Virus record (IMG/VR): IMGVR_UViG_3300007775_000176
Span: 1 to 30,316 of that record
Length of the DNA stretch: 30,316 nt
Reading direction: 5' to 3' (one strand)
From: a virus
Made by a program: the position numbers and the translations under genes. Under the pieces are notes generated by a model that had not been told where the DNA came from, did no database searches, and worked only from the letters and a program-made list of their open reading frames with translations. Below are positions 15,880 to 21,913 of this stretch, one piece after another. How positions within the stretch are numbered: position 1 is the first letter of the stretch; the number at the start of each line of letters is the position of its first letter.

Positions 15880-16132
15880 TTAATTCTCCTTTTTTATGGT
15901 GTTGCGTTCAAAATATTCTTCGACAGACTTATCCATCTTTTTGGCTTGTTCGCCACATCGAATCAATCTTACTCCTAGCTTTATAGCTTCATCCCCCGTT
16001 AGATCAAGAGGAAAAAAACCCGTCAGAATATCCTTTACATTTAACAGAATCACGATATATATTAACGCATACATCAGGACCATCTCCCCATGTACAACCT
16101 ATTTTTATTTTATCTCCAGTTCTTAGTTTCAT
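15880..16132 (-). pseudogene. Small gene interrupted by a one-base shift at a 7-T run
   Basis: From the ATG at 16132 (AAAGG upstream) the frame reads a coherent N-terminal half (KLRTGDKIKIGCTWGDG, then DVCVNIYRDSVKCKGYSDG) and hits TGA at 16004-16006. The neighbouring frame, open from 16083 to 15880, carries the C-terminal half (LDLTGDEAIKLGVRLI, then GEQAKKMDKSVEEYFER). The two meet at a run of seven T on the minus strand (A at 16012-16018). With six T the protein reads straight through as about 83 residues: YSDGFFPLDLTGDEA. So this is a frameshifted gene, a homopolymer sequencing error, or a slippage site. The intact protein would be a small SH3-like/helical unknown. It abuts ThyX and its upstream neighbour. 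Confidence 0.7.
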
Positions 16133-16142
16133 TTTTCAGCCT

Positions 16143-16427
16143 TTAAAATTTATCCAAATAATTATCATATGCAGCTACTTTATCCATAAAAGATTTTAAT
16201 CTTATTACCTGAGAAGATAAGGTTATAAAACCAAAATAATATCTGATAGGCATATCTTCTGGTAGTTTGTGAATTTTCATATACTCTTTTTTCCATCCCT
16301 TTAAATGACTAGCATCAGGATATTTAATATCAACAAAGAAAAATCTATCGACATATGGTACTTGTCGATATCTTATTCTAAATTTATATCCATTGATACT
16401 ACTAAAAACTATTGTTGGAGGTCTCAC
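16143..16427 (-). CDS. Hypothetical protein (GTG start)
   Basis: 94 residues. Start chosen at the GTG at 16427 because AAAGGA lies 7 bases upstream; the longer frame to 16463 starts inside the preceding gene. The N-terminal half is beta-rich and aromatic (INGYKFRIRYRQVPYVDRFF, FVDIKYPD), the C-terminal half helical (KKEYMKIHKLPED; FMDKVAAYDNYL). No known motif. It belongs to the operon that follows the BrxL-like gene. Confidence 0.7.
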   Translation of the reverse strand: MRPPTIVFSSINGYKFRIRYRQVPYVDRFFFVDIKYPDASHLKGWKKEYMKIHKLPEDMPIRYYFGFITLSSQVIRLKSFMDKVAAYDNYLDKF

Positions 16428-16443
16428 TGTTAATTCCTTTCTT

Positions 16444-16749
16444 CTAATAAGTTTCAATATCATCCATTATTATATCTACGAGTCCAGTAACCCTAGCGTG
16501 TTTTCTGTGTGCCACCAAATAAGCTCTTTTTATATTTTTCAAATCAATACTAGTTTCTAAAAACACTGGATCATCTTCTTGTGAAAATTCTTGTCTTACT
16601 AGAACATCAGCGAAGCATAGCCTCTTTTCTACTACTATTCCAACACACTTAAACCATCTCGGTTGCGATCTCCCGTTTTTATAATCATAATTTTGAATTT
16701 TGGCTACTACCAAATCACCAACCTTAACTGATTTTTTCGTTGTTTTCAT
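16444..16749 (-). CDS. Small SH3-like hypothetical protein
   Basis: 101 residues from the ATG at 16749; the earlier candidate start lies inside the BrxL-like gene. It opens with SVKVGDLVVAKIQNYDY and continues beta-rich (WFKCVGIVVEKRLCFADVLV), typical of small SH3/KOW-type barrels. The opening closely resembles the protein at 25766-26098 (SVKVGDLAIAKF), so the two may be distant paralogues. It overlaps the BrxL-like gene by 26 bp, which suggests co-expression. Function unknown; it ends with TAG. Confidence 0.7.
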   Translation of the reverse strand: MKTTKKSVKVGDLVVAKIQNYDYKNGRSQPRWFKCVGIVVEKRLCFADVLVRQEFSQEDDPVFLETSIDLKNIKRAYLVAHRKHARVTGLVDIIMDDIETY

Positions 16750-18196
16750 AAATTTTATATTCCAATTTAACACCTTTAAACTCATCGGGTAAAATTACAG
16801 CCAATTGATCTATTACTCTTTGTCTTAGGTCGACAGCAATATCAAGTATCATTTTTAGATTTTTCTTATCAACTTCTTGATTCATATAGTGAGGAAACAT
16901 TAGTTTCATCAAGCCAGAACTTATTCTGACTATTGATCTTTGATTTCTTTGAGACATCTTCCCAAAGTCTACATTAGACAGAATTATATTCACGTAGTTT
17001 CTAGATCGCATTTTATGCATAATTTCACTTATATAATCCGCCATAAATCCGTAACCTTTTGACAATTTTGATTCTCTGATCTGTGGTATCTTCCATCCAG
17101 GAATAAATCCATGTATTCTGTCCAAGAATGCTCTATCTCTATTTACGGCATTAGGAAAAGGAGAGAATAAACTTCTGTATCGTGAAGATACTTTTCTATT
17201 CTCCCTGTCACAATCTATATTCCCAGCAAACATTGTAGAACAATCAGAAGAGAATTCAGCAGTTCCTCTGCCAAATCTACCACTATTCATGAAGTCTTTT
17301 AGTATATCTATTAAGTCTCCTTGTCCAGACCATTTGTTTAGATTTCTGTTTCCAGCGAATTCATCGAACATGACTACGTCACGATATCCAACTAGTCCTA
17401 ATTGTCGTCTAAGCTTGTCATAAAACAAAGAAGCAACTGTTGTTTGTCCACCAGAGACAACGAAACCGTAAGAACTTAGAGATTGATACGCGAATGTTTT
17501 CCCTGTTTCTGGTGGCCCTAATTCACACAAATTCACATTAGGCTCTATGAACGGCACCATTCTAACCATATACATAATCTTTTCTTCAAAAGAAAGATGT
17601 GTAGGATCAAATCCGATACTATTAATCATGATATTAAGCCATTCGTCGTCGTTAAATTCCGACCTTTTCCTTATCCAGGCATCTACGTCTATGTCGGTTA
17701 TTTGCATTGGTTTGAATTCTGTCAAAACGAACGGATAAATCTTGTTTCTTAGACGAAATGATTCATCATAAGCAACCGTAAAAACACCCCAAGCGCCAGT
17801 TGTTAACAATATTTCTCCATGCTCTGCTATAAGGAACGGATTAACACGTATCTTATTGTGGCCAAGAGATGTTATGTCGGCCCAATACTGATCTATTGTC
17901 TCGTCAAACCTACACCTTACCCTACCTATCAGCCTGTGTTCCCCATTTTCTCTTATAGAACTCTTGATAAACTCTTTCTTGTCCGCTTCTACTAGGTGAC
18001 TTTCTAGCAATTTACCTATTCTAATTATTCCAGCTTCTATTTTGTCGTCTTCAACCATTTCAGAAATCAAATAATCCACTACAAAAGCAGGGAGTTTTCT
18101 GAACTGCTCACTTATTGAAGCAAGACTTTTATTGACCACGACTCCCTTCTCATCGAAGATAGCCATTAGTTTGTTGTCAATTTCTGTCACTGTCAT
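16724..18196 (-). CDS. BrxL-family AAA+ ATPase lacking the Lon-like C-terminal domain
   Basis: 490 residues. The N-terminal part (RVRCRFDETIDQYWADITS; NPFLIAEHGEILLTTGAWG) and the ATPase core match BrxL of BREX phage-defence systems almost motif for motif: DPTHLSFEEKIMYMVRMVPF, IEPNVNLCELGPPETGKTF (Walker A 227-234), FVVSGGQTTVASLFY, LGLVGYRDVVMFDEFAG (Walker B, D278-E279), ILKDFMNSGRFGRG, FAGNID, then DRIHGFIPGWKIP and YGFMADY. BrxL is known as an AAA+ ring ATPase related in shape to MCM helicases. Host BrxL is about 680 residues and ends in a Lon-protease-like domain; this one stops right after the lid, so that domain is missing. No other BREX gene is in the window. It may serve phage replication, or act as a decoy or dominant-negative against host BREX. 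Confidence 0.88.
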   Translation of the reverse strand: MTVTEIDNKLMAIFDEKGVVVNKSLASISEQFRKLPAFVVDYLISEMVEDDKIEAGIIRIGKLLESHLVEADKKEFIKSSIRENGEHRLIGRVRCRFDETIDQYWADITSLGHNKIRVNPFLIAEHGEILLTTGAWGVFTVAYDESFRLRNKIYPFVLTEFKPMQITDIDVDAWIRKRSEFNDDEWLNIMINSIGFDPTHLSFEEKIMYMVRMVPFIEPNVNLCELGPPETGKTFAYQSLSSYGFVVSGGQTTVASLFYDKLRRQLGLVGYRDVVMFDEFAGNRNLNKWSGQGDLIDILKDFMNSGRFGRGTAEFSSDCSTMFAGNIDCDRENRKVSSRYRSLFSPFPNAVNRDRAFLDRIHGFIPGWKIPQIRESKLSKGYGFMADYISEIMHKMRSRNYVNIILSNVDFGKMSQRNQRSIVRISSGLMKLMFPHYMNQEVDKKNLKMILDIAVDLRQRVIDQLAVILPDEFKGVKLEYKIYENNEKIS

Positions 18197-18206
18197 TTAC
18201 AGGCTC

Positions 18207-18455
18207 CTATATTCCAAAAACAGACAAGGCGTCTGATCTAGTCACTAACTCTGTCTTGTCAGGCTCACATACGCCAGTCATTGGGCCAGAATTGGCTCCT
18301 GCCGCCCTTTTCAGACATACCATGTGTATTGAACCAAAAGCGCTACCGGGTTCGTCAGAGAAGCTCCAGCTATCCTTACCAACAGATACACCTTGACAGC
18401 CACCAAAAATTTTTTCGCCTTCAAGAATTTCTGAAGAACATATCAAACAAGTCAT
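18207..18455 (-). CDS. Small Cys-containing hypothetical protein, first gene of the BrxL operon
   Basis: 82 residues from the ATG at 18455, chosen because GGAG lies 6 bases upstream and because the longer frame to 18494 would begin upstream of the predicted transcription start. CLIC near the N-terminus, a later HMVC and GVC could form a zinc site (typical spacing CxxC...HxxC). The middle is Gly/Ser-rich (GSAFGSIHMVCLKRAAGANS). It is directly followed, 10 bases later, by the BrxL-like gene. Function unknown. Confidence 0.72.
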   Translation of the reverse strand: MTCLICSSEILEGEKIFGGCQGVSVGKDSWSFSDEPGSAFGSIHMVCLKRAAGANSGPMTGVCEPDKTELVTRSDALSVFGI

Positions 18456-18482
18456 GTTTGACTCCATAATATTGCGCATTCG

Positions 18483-18510
18483 ATTATAGCGCATCTTTTA
18501 AAAGAATCAA
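18483..18510 (-). promoter_or_regulatory. Sigma70-type promoter for the BrxL operon
   Basis: Minus strand: TTGATT (18510-18505), a 16-base spacer, and TATAAT (18488-18483). Five of six -35... four of six bases match TTGACA and all six match TATAAT. Predicted start is near 18476, about 20 bases before the first ATG (18455). This is the best conventional promoter in the window. Confidence 0.7.
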
Positions 18511-18747
18511 GCGATATACTGGAAATATCATAGCAAGACGAAGATATTAGTAGTAGATTACGATATTTTTAAGTCATTAGTAGTAGAACATCTCAGACAT
18601 CATCAAATACTTAATAACTTACATAGTTATAGTCAGTGTAAAAAAACGCAAATGTCCCCTAAAAAATTGAAAAAACACAAATATTTTTTTATATTCAATT
18701 AATTATTAATTATTTCAATTGAATCTTTATTTTCTTGTGACATTAAC
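18495..18747. other. AT-rich regulatory intergenic region
   Basis: This 253-base gap, the largest truly non-coding stretch in the window, holds the BrxL operon promoter, two 12-bp direct repeats, a small inverted repeat (ATAACT-5-AGTTAT at 18614-18630) and an extremely AT-rich block (18661-18730) with an 8-bp inverted repeat (ATTCAATT...AATTGAAT, 18693-18724). None of the hairpins is GC-rich with a T tail, so a Rho-independent terminator for the deformylase transcript is not evident. The AT-rich block could also be an unwinding element. Confidence 0.5.
18546..18587. repeat. Two direct copies of ATTAGTAGTAGA upstream of the promoter
   Basis: The 12-mer occurs at 18546-18557 and 18576-18587, 30 bases apart start to start, i.e. 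about three helical turns. It lies 36-80 bases upstream of the -35 box on the minus strand. Spacing on one DNA face suggests a binding site for an activator or repressor. Confidence 0.5.
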
Positions 18748-19206
18748 TTAAATCTTAGATTTATTTTTATTCTCTTCTGACTCTCTATCTATTATCAAAA
18801 TTCCGTCAAGATGATCTATTTCGTGTTGCCACACACTCGTCATGAGAGCGTCTCCCATAAATCTTATCTCTTTGCCGGAAGATGATTCTCCAATCAAAAA
18901 CGATTTTTTTCCTCTTGTTACAGTAGCTAAAACTCCAGGTAAAGACAAACAACCTTCCGTAGACTTAAAACTACCACTAACCTCTTCTAATCTTGGATTC
19001 CAGATTGCGTGATTCATCCTGTCTTGTTTCCAAACAAACATTCTCGTGTCCATACCTACTTGTGGTGCTGATAGACCTATTCCATGGTGTTTCCTCATCA
19101 GTTCCCACATTTCCTTGGCTACCTTTTCTCTGTCTTGCTTACTTTTTTTATCACATTGTTTGCAGATAATAGATAGTCTTTTGTCTGGATATATTACTAA
19201 CTGCAT
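18748..19206 (-). CDS. def: Peptide deformylase
   Basis: 152 residues from the ATG at 19206, preceded by GGAGA. All three metal-site motifs are present: GIGLSAPQ (42-49), EGCLS (84-88) and HEIDH (128-132), giving Cys86, His128 and His132 as metal ligands and Glu129 as catalyst. It removes formyl groups from new proteins. It has a C-terminal Lys/Glu/Asn tail and otherwise the compact size of phage deformylases known from marine phages. It overlaps the small gene upstream by 10 bp. Confidence 0.93.
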   Translation of the reverse strand: MQLVIYPDKRLSIICKQCDKKSKQDREKVAKEMWELMRKHHGIGLSAPQVGMDTRMFVWKQDRMNHAIWNPRLEEVSGSFKSTEGCLSLPGVLATVTRGKKSFLIGESSSGKEIRFMGDALMTSVWQHEIDHLDGILIIDRESEENKNKSKI

Positions 19207-19421
19207 TGAATAATCTCCAACCAATGCTTGTTTGTCCTGGTCGTTTTTGACTGCCTATATTCTTTAATCCATACATTGAACAAATCGTCTCTTCCAGAAG
19301 ATTCTGGTAGTTCAAAATCTGTTATTGGTCCGAAATTATCTGTTCTGAAATGTTCTGGAATCAACCCATGACACACCTCTATGTTAGTATTGTCTATTTT
19401 CAACTTACATATTGTTGGCAT
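19197..19421 (-). CDS. Small hypothetical protein
   Basis: 74 residues from the ATG at 19421, chosen for the AGGGGA site about 6 bases upstream; a further in-frame ATG at 19454 lacks one. The product is acidic with a strand-rich start (MPTICKLKIDNTNIEVCHGL) and a helical C-terminus (DDLFNVWIKEYRQS). It overlaps the preceding mini-gene by 17 bp and the deformylase by 10 bp. No family recognised. Confidence 0.7.
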   Translation of the reverse strand: MPTICKLKIDNTNIEVCHGLIPEHFRTDNFGPITDFELPESSGRDDLFNVWIKEYRQSKTTRTNKHWLEIIQCS

Positions 19422-19575
19422 AAAAAATCCCCTTTTGATAATTTCTTCTGACATTCGTTCTGATATATTTTTTTGCAGAAGATAATGTTATATTTCCATG
19501 AGATTCTATTTCAGACCTGAGATATGATATAACAATTCTTCTTAAAGCTTTTCTTCTTATTTCTCTTTTCGACAT
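19405..19575 (-). CDS. 56-residue basic protein, third member of a tandem mini-gene family
   Basis: Found by reading the minus strand between longer genes. ATG at 19575, with GGGGTG upstream, through TAA at 19405. The protein is Arg/Lys-rich (KREIRRKALRRIVISYLRSEI) with a central SHGNIT and a basic C-terminal helix (AKKYIRTNVRRNYQ). It aligns with the two genes upstream: helix, L-R-x-x-I, x-H-G-x-I-T, then a basic helix, which indicates tandem duplication. Two short helices around an HG(P/N)(I/V)T turn could be a small nucleic-acid binding unit. It is divergent from the other two, so possibly the oldest copy. Confidence 0.65.
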   Translation of the reverse strand: MSKREIRRKALRRIVISYLRSEIESHGNITLSSAKKYIRTNVRRNYQKGIFYANNM

Positions 19576-19601
19576 TTAAGGCACCCCATAGATTCGCGTA
19601 A

Positions 19602-19758
19602 TTAATCATTCGACATGATTGTATTTACTATCCTTTTAGTGGCGCTACCTATCAAAGATTTAGTTACGGGTCCGTGGTGGTTGATAGTGTCTTTGAGTCC
19701 ACCGAAAATCATTCTTTTTATTATTGTCTGTTGTGTCTTTTTTTTCTTTTTTTTTCAC
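19602..19758 (-). pseudogene. Second mini-gene copy, shifted at an A9-G-A8 tract
   Basis: A GTG at 19758 with GGGGG upstream begins a Lys-rich N-terminus encoded by A9-G-A8. The frame that matches the sister gene (GGLKDTINHHGPVTKSLIGS, then ATKRIVNTI) is one base off and only has an ATG at 19712, giving 36 residues. Losing one A from either tract gives a 51-residue protein that aligns end to end with the 49-residue sister gene. Either the tract is mis-called, the copy is broken, or polymerase slippage on the long A tract makes the full product. Without a shift the GTG frame yields only 32 residues. Confidence 0.62.
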
Positions 19759-19787
19759 TTTAAGCCCCCAAAGAATTAAGATATTCT

Positions 19788-19937
19788 TTATTTTCGTTTA
19801 ATTATGGTATTGACGATTCTTTTTGCTGCACTACCTATTAGTTTCTTTGTTATAGGTCCGTGCGCCTTTATTGTTTCTCTTAATCCTCTAGTTACTATAT
19901 TTTTGATAGCTTGTCTGTTCTTTTTATTATCTTCCAT
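19788..19937 (-). CDS. 49-residue basic protein, intact mini-gene copy
   Basis: ATG at 19937 with GGAG 6 bases upstream, TAA at 19788. Sequence pattern: basic N-terminus, helix NIVTRGLRETIKAHGPIT, then KKLIGSAAKRIVNTIIKRK. It is about 60 percent identical by eye over the central 35 residues to the neighbouring copy (GLKDTINHHGPVTKSLIGSA). Strong positive charge and two short helices suggest nucleic-acid or membrane-surface binding. It is the clearest member of the three-gene family. Confidence 0.7.
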   Translation of the reverse strand: MEDNKKNRQAIKNIVTRGLRETIKAHGPITKKLIGSAAKRIVNTIIKRK

Positions 19938-20003
19938 TCGTTTCTCCGTTAAACAAACACAAACACAGTAAACTAGATTTAATTCTTATTTGGTTTTGCA
20001 GTA

Positions 20004-20192
20004 TTATGGCTTGAATGTGACACCTATCGATGGATGACTATCTATATCTGCATCAATTTTGTTTCTTAGAAAGGCTTCTAGATAGTCCAGATATTCCTTA
20101 GACACTCTTTTCATAGGCGGACCGGCTCTTCTGCTTTTAAATCTAGCCAGTATCTCTTTTTTTGTCGCCGATCTATTTAATATCTTAGACAT
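20004..20192 (-). CDS. 62-residue basic protein, possible histone-like fold without helix 3
   Basis: ATG at 20192. The sequence reads EILARFKSRRAG, PPMKRVSKEYLDYLEAFL, NKIDADIDSHPSIGVTFKP. This has the order of an archaeal-type histone fold: short helix 1 with AG, a loop ending RVS, a long helix 2 (LDYLEAFLRNKIDADI), then a loop like the GRKTIKxED segment (GVTFKP), after which the chain ends, so helix 3 would be missing. Histone-fold proteins with a shortened third helix are known in prokaryotes. The match is by eye and weak; it may simply be a small basic helical protein. It precedes the tandem mini-genes and follows the DUF2997 gene. Confidence 0.65.
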   Translation of the reverse strand: MSKILNRSATKKEILARFKSRRAGPPMKRVSKEYLDYLEAFLRNKIDADIDSHPSIGVTFKP

Positions 20193-20203
20193 TCAGATTC
20201 TCC

Positions 20204-20407
20204 TTATCTTTGTTCAAGTTGTCTGTTTTTGTTTGATATAGTAGTCCTTTGATAGTATTCATCATTTTCTTCTGTATGAATAACTTTTCCTAGAGACTCT
20301 TCTATTTCAGATATAAAAAGCTCGCATTCTGGGCCATCAAAACCTTGTCCTTCCAATGAACAATTACCGTTTTCATCTATTTCTATTACTATTCGTTTTT
20401 CAGACAT
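20204..20407 (-). CDS. DUF2997-family protein
   Basis: 67 residues. It matches the DUF2997 pattern: a strand with charged ends (RIVIEIDENGNCSLEGQGFDG), then a Cys (PEC), a helix ending in SLGKV, and a variable tail. In cyanobacteria this family lies beside DUF1257 (Ycf35) genes; here a DUF1257 gene is 0.9 kb upstream and a Ycf46-like ATPase further up, which strengthens the call. The biochemical role is not known. It has a small acidic tail and no membrane segment. Confidence 0.78.
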   Translation of the reverse strand: MSEKRIVIEIDENGNCSLEGQGFDGPECELFISEIEESLGKVIHTEENDEYYQRTTISNKNRQLEQR

Positions 20408-20409
20408 TT

Positions 20410-20658
20410 TTATCCTTTCAATATCATTTTATTCCATTCTGTTATGGACTTGTCTTTGATTTCATACTCTTCGTCTGAGTATTAATTGGTTCTACAAACA
20501 GGGCTAGATAAACAACAGTTACTATTTAGACATCTTACCTGAGACTGCCATCCGTCGACATAAGAATCTTCCAAAATTACTTCATGGTAATTTCTACAAA
20601 ATTGACATTTTTTGGTTCGATTTCTTTTTCTATATTGTTTATCTCTGTAAAATTTCAA
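20410..20658 (-). pseudogene. Lar-like zinc protein split by in-frame stop codons
   Basis: One frame reads a Lar/restriction-alleviation-type protein: CQFC, then GWQSQVRCLNSNCCLSS, then, after an in-frame TAA at 20482-20484, a C-terminus YSDEEYEIKDKSITEWNKMI, ending at 20410. The WN near the C-terminus is typical of the Lar family (C-x-x-C, W, C-x-x-x-C, ...WN). A TTG at 20658 could start it, but an ATG at 20667 followed two codons later by TAG suggests that the original start has been lost too. So two nonsense codons interrupt one frame. Lar proteins moderate type I restriction. As it stands only the first 58 residues could be made, from a start without a ribosome site. Confidence 0.65.
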
Positions 20659-20672
20659 CTATGTCATAATAG

Positions 20673-20924
20673 TTATATTGAACAATATTTACCTCCGGGA
20701 GAAAATACTTCTATCTCAAACTCTATGGCTTTTTCTCTGTTCTTATTCTTATGAATAACGTCTCCTTCTAAAGTAATAACTTCCCATTCTTGGGTTTTTT
20801 CGTTGAATTCTACATTAGAAGCTTTTCTTACATTGACTACTGTTCCTATGGCAAACAAATTTATATAATCTGTATATAAACAGTCTATGTCGCCATTTTC
20901 ATTGATGTCTAATATTGCTTTCAT
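20673..20924 (-). CDS. Hypothetical protein
   Basis: 83 residues with ATG start. Mostly beta by pattern (MKAILDINENGDIDCLYTD; IGTVVNVRKASNVEFNE; WEVITLEGDVI) with a short C-terminal helix (NREKAIEFEIEVF). The RKASNVEF...EWEV segment looks like small phage proteins of unknown function that follow DUF1257 or DUF2997 genes, but I cannot name the family. It lies inside the DUF2997/DUF1257 module. Confidence 0.72.
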   Translation of the reverse strand: MKAILDINENGDIDCLYTDYINLFAIGTVVNVRKASNVEFNEKTQEWEVITLEGDVIHKNKNREKAIEFEIEVFSPGGKYCSI

Positions 20925-20954
20925 ATTCTTTTCCTATCTTTTGAATAAATATTT

Positions 20955-21332
20955 TTATAATCGTATAATTCTTTTAGTAGAATGATTCTTTTTATAATTG
21001 ACCCCCAAGGATTTAGATGGTTGATTTAAGGATAACTGGGTATTGTTGTCTATTTTTACAATTTTAATTACATCATTACACATTTCAAAAAATTGTTCTG
21101 GACTGATAAGGTGTAGGTTGTTTTTTCTGGCCTTTCTCGCTTTTGAAGATTGACTTGCTGGGTCTGCTATAACTAATATAGTAGTTCTATTCGTGATATT
21201 TTTGGTAACAGAGGCACCAGCCTTGTTAGCCATTTTTTCCATTTCACTCCTTGTTTTTGGAGCTTTTCCTGTGAAACAAAAAACAGCTTTTTGTAGCGTA
21301 TTTGTTTCTGAATTTAAAAAATGTAAGGCCAT
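20955..21332 (-). CDS. Stand-alone BRCT-domain protein
   Basis: 125 residues. Residues 14-88 match the BRCT domain of bacterial NAD-dependent DNA ligases: AVFCFTGKAPKTRSEMEKMA, KAGASVTKNITNRTTILVI, then KARKNNLHLISPEQFFEM. BRCT domains bind phosphopeptides or DNA ends. The rest is a basic tail. There is no ligase domain, so it must act as an adaptor or DNA-end binder. Its ATG touches the stop of the DUF1257 gene (one-base overlap), so the two are probably coupled. Confidence 0.85.
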   Translation of the reverse strand: MALHFLNSETNTLQKAVFCFTGKAPKTRSEMEKMANKAGASVTKNITNRTTILVIADPASQSSKARKARKNNLHLISPEQFFEMCNDVIKIVKIDNNTQLSLNQPSKSLGVNYKKNHSTKRIIRL

Positions 21333-21745
21333 TATCTATATCCCTGAACAGTTACCCGTTGTCTTCCTCCTGGTAGCATTTCTCTTTCTACGCTTCTACC
21401 CATAGATTCTTGTTCAATCCTAACTGTATGGAAAGCATAATTAGCTTTCAGGTTTTTGAGCCATGCTTGACCATATTTTCTAGAATCATATTCTGATATG
21501 ATAGCTTCGAATGATCCATCTTCATTTCTTAAAAATCCTATATCATTTGCTGCTCTACCAACGAATTTTTTTTGTATAATAATATTAGCCTTTTCCTTTC
21601 TGGCTCTCCCTTCATAACCGACTAGGTTTTTTGGAGTATCATATACTTGAATCTGTTCTAAGTTCCAATTACCAGTTTCCATTAATGCAGCTACCAAAGA
21701 AGATTCATCCTTGAATATGGTTTTGATTTGACAATATCTGCTCAT
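21332..21745 (-). CDS. DUF1257 (Ycf35-like) protein
   Basis: 137 residues from the ATG at 21745, which gives the family-typical start MSRYCQIKTIF and is spaced correctly from a GGA site. The diagnostic core is DIGFLRNEDGSFEAIISEYD, then YGQAWLKNLKANYAFHTV and a basic C-terminus. DUF1257/Ycf35 is conserved in cyanobacteria and plastids and also in some phages, usually near DUF2997 and Ycf46 ATPases. The molecular role is unknown. Here it is one base from a BRCT protein. Confidence 0.85.
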   Translation of the reverse strand: MSRYCQIKTIFKDESSLVAALMETGNWNLEQIQVYDTPKNLVGYEGRARKEKANIIIQKKFVGRAANDIGFLRNEDGSFEAIISEYDSRKYGQAWLKNLKANYAFHTVRIEQESMGRSVEREMLPGGRQRVTVQGYR

Positions 21746-21755
21746 TTTCATTATC

Positions 21756-21893
21756 CTAATCTAAACATTCATCGAATTCATCATATCCGTCATTATAACG
21801 ATGAAATGGACCATCGTATTCTTCGTATACAGAGTCCGAATCATCACACAGACAACAATCTAGTGGTTGCCCACATAACACACACTCATCCAT
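21756..21893 (-). CDS. 45-residue acidic zinc-binding mini-protein
   Basis: ATG at 21893, with AAGGA 8 bases upstream, to TAG at 21756. It has six cysteines, among them CVLC and CCLC, then an acidic Tyr/Asp tail (DSDSVYEEYDGPFHRY). The Cys pairs probably bind one zinc. It resembles a shortened version of the acidic Cys-rich protein encoded next upstream (21914-22411), which has several such pairs. Too short for reliable function. Confidence 0.62.
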   Translation of the reverse strand: MDECVLCGQPLDCCLCDDSDSVYEEYDGPFHRYNDGYDEFDECLD

Positions 21894-21913
21894 GACGATA
21901 TCCTTTCTAAGTA

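Noticed and set aside
16724-18196. Complete BREX defence system
   Set aside because: Only the BrxL-like gene is present; no BrxA, BrxB, BrxC, PglX or PglZ in the window.
18614-18630. Inverted repeat ATAACT-5-AGTTAT as a terminator
   Set aside because: Only six AT-rich base pairs and no T tail; too weak to end transcription.
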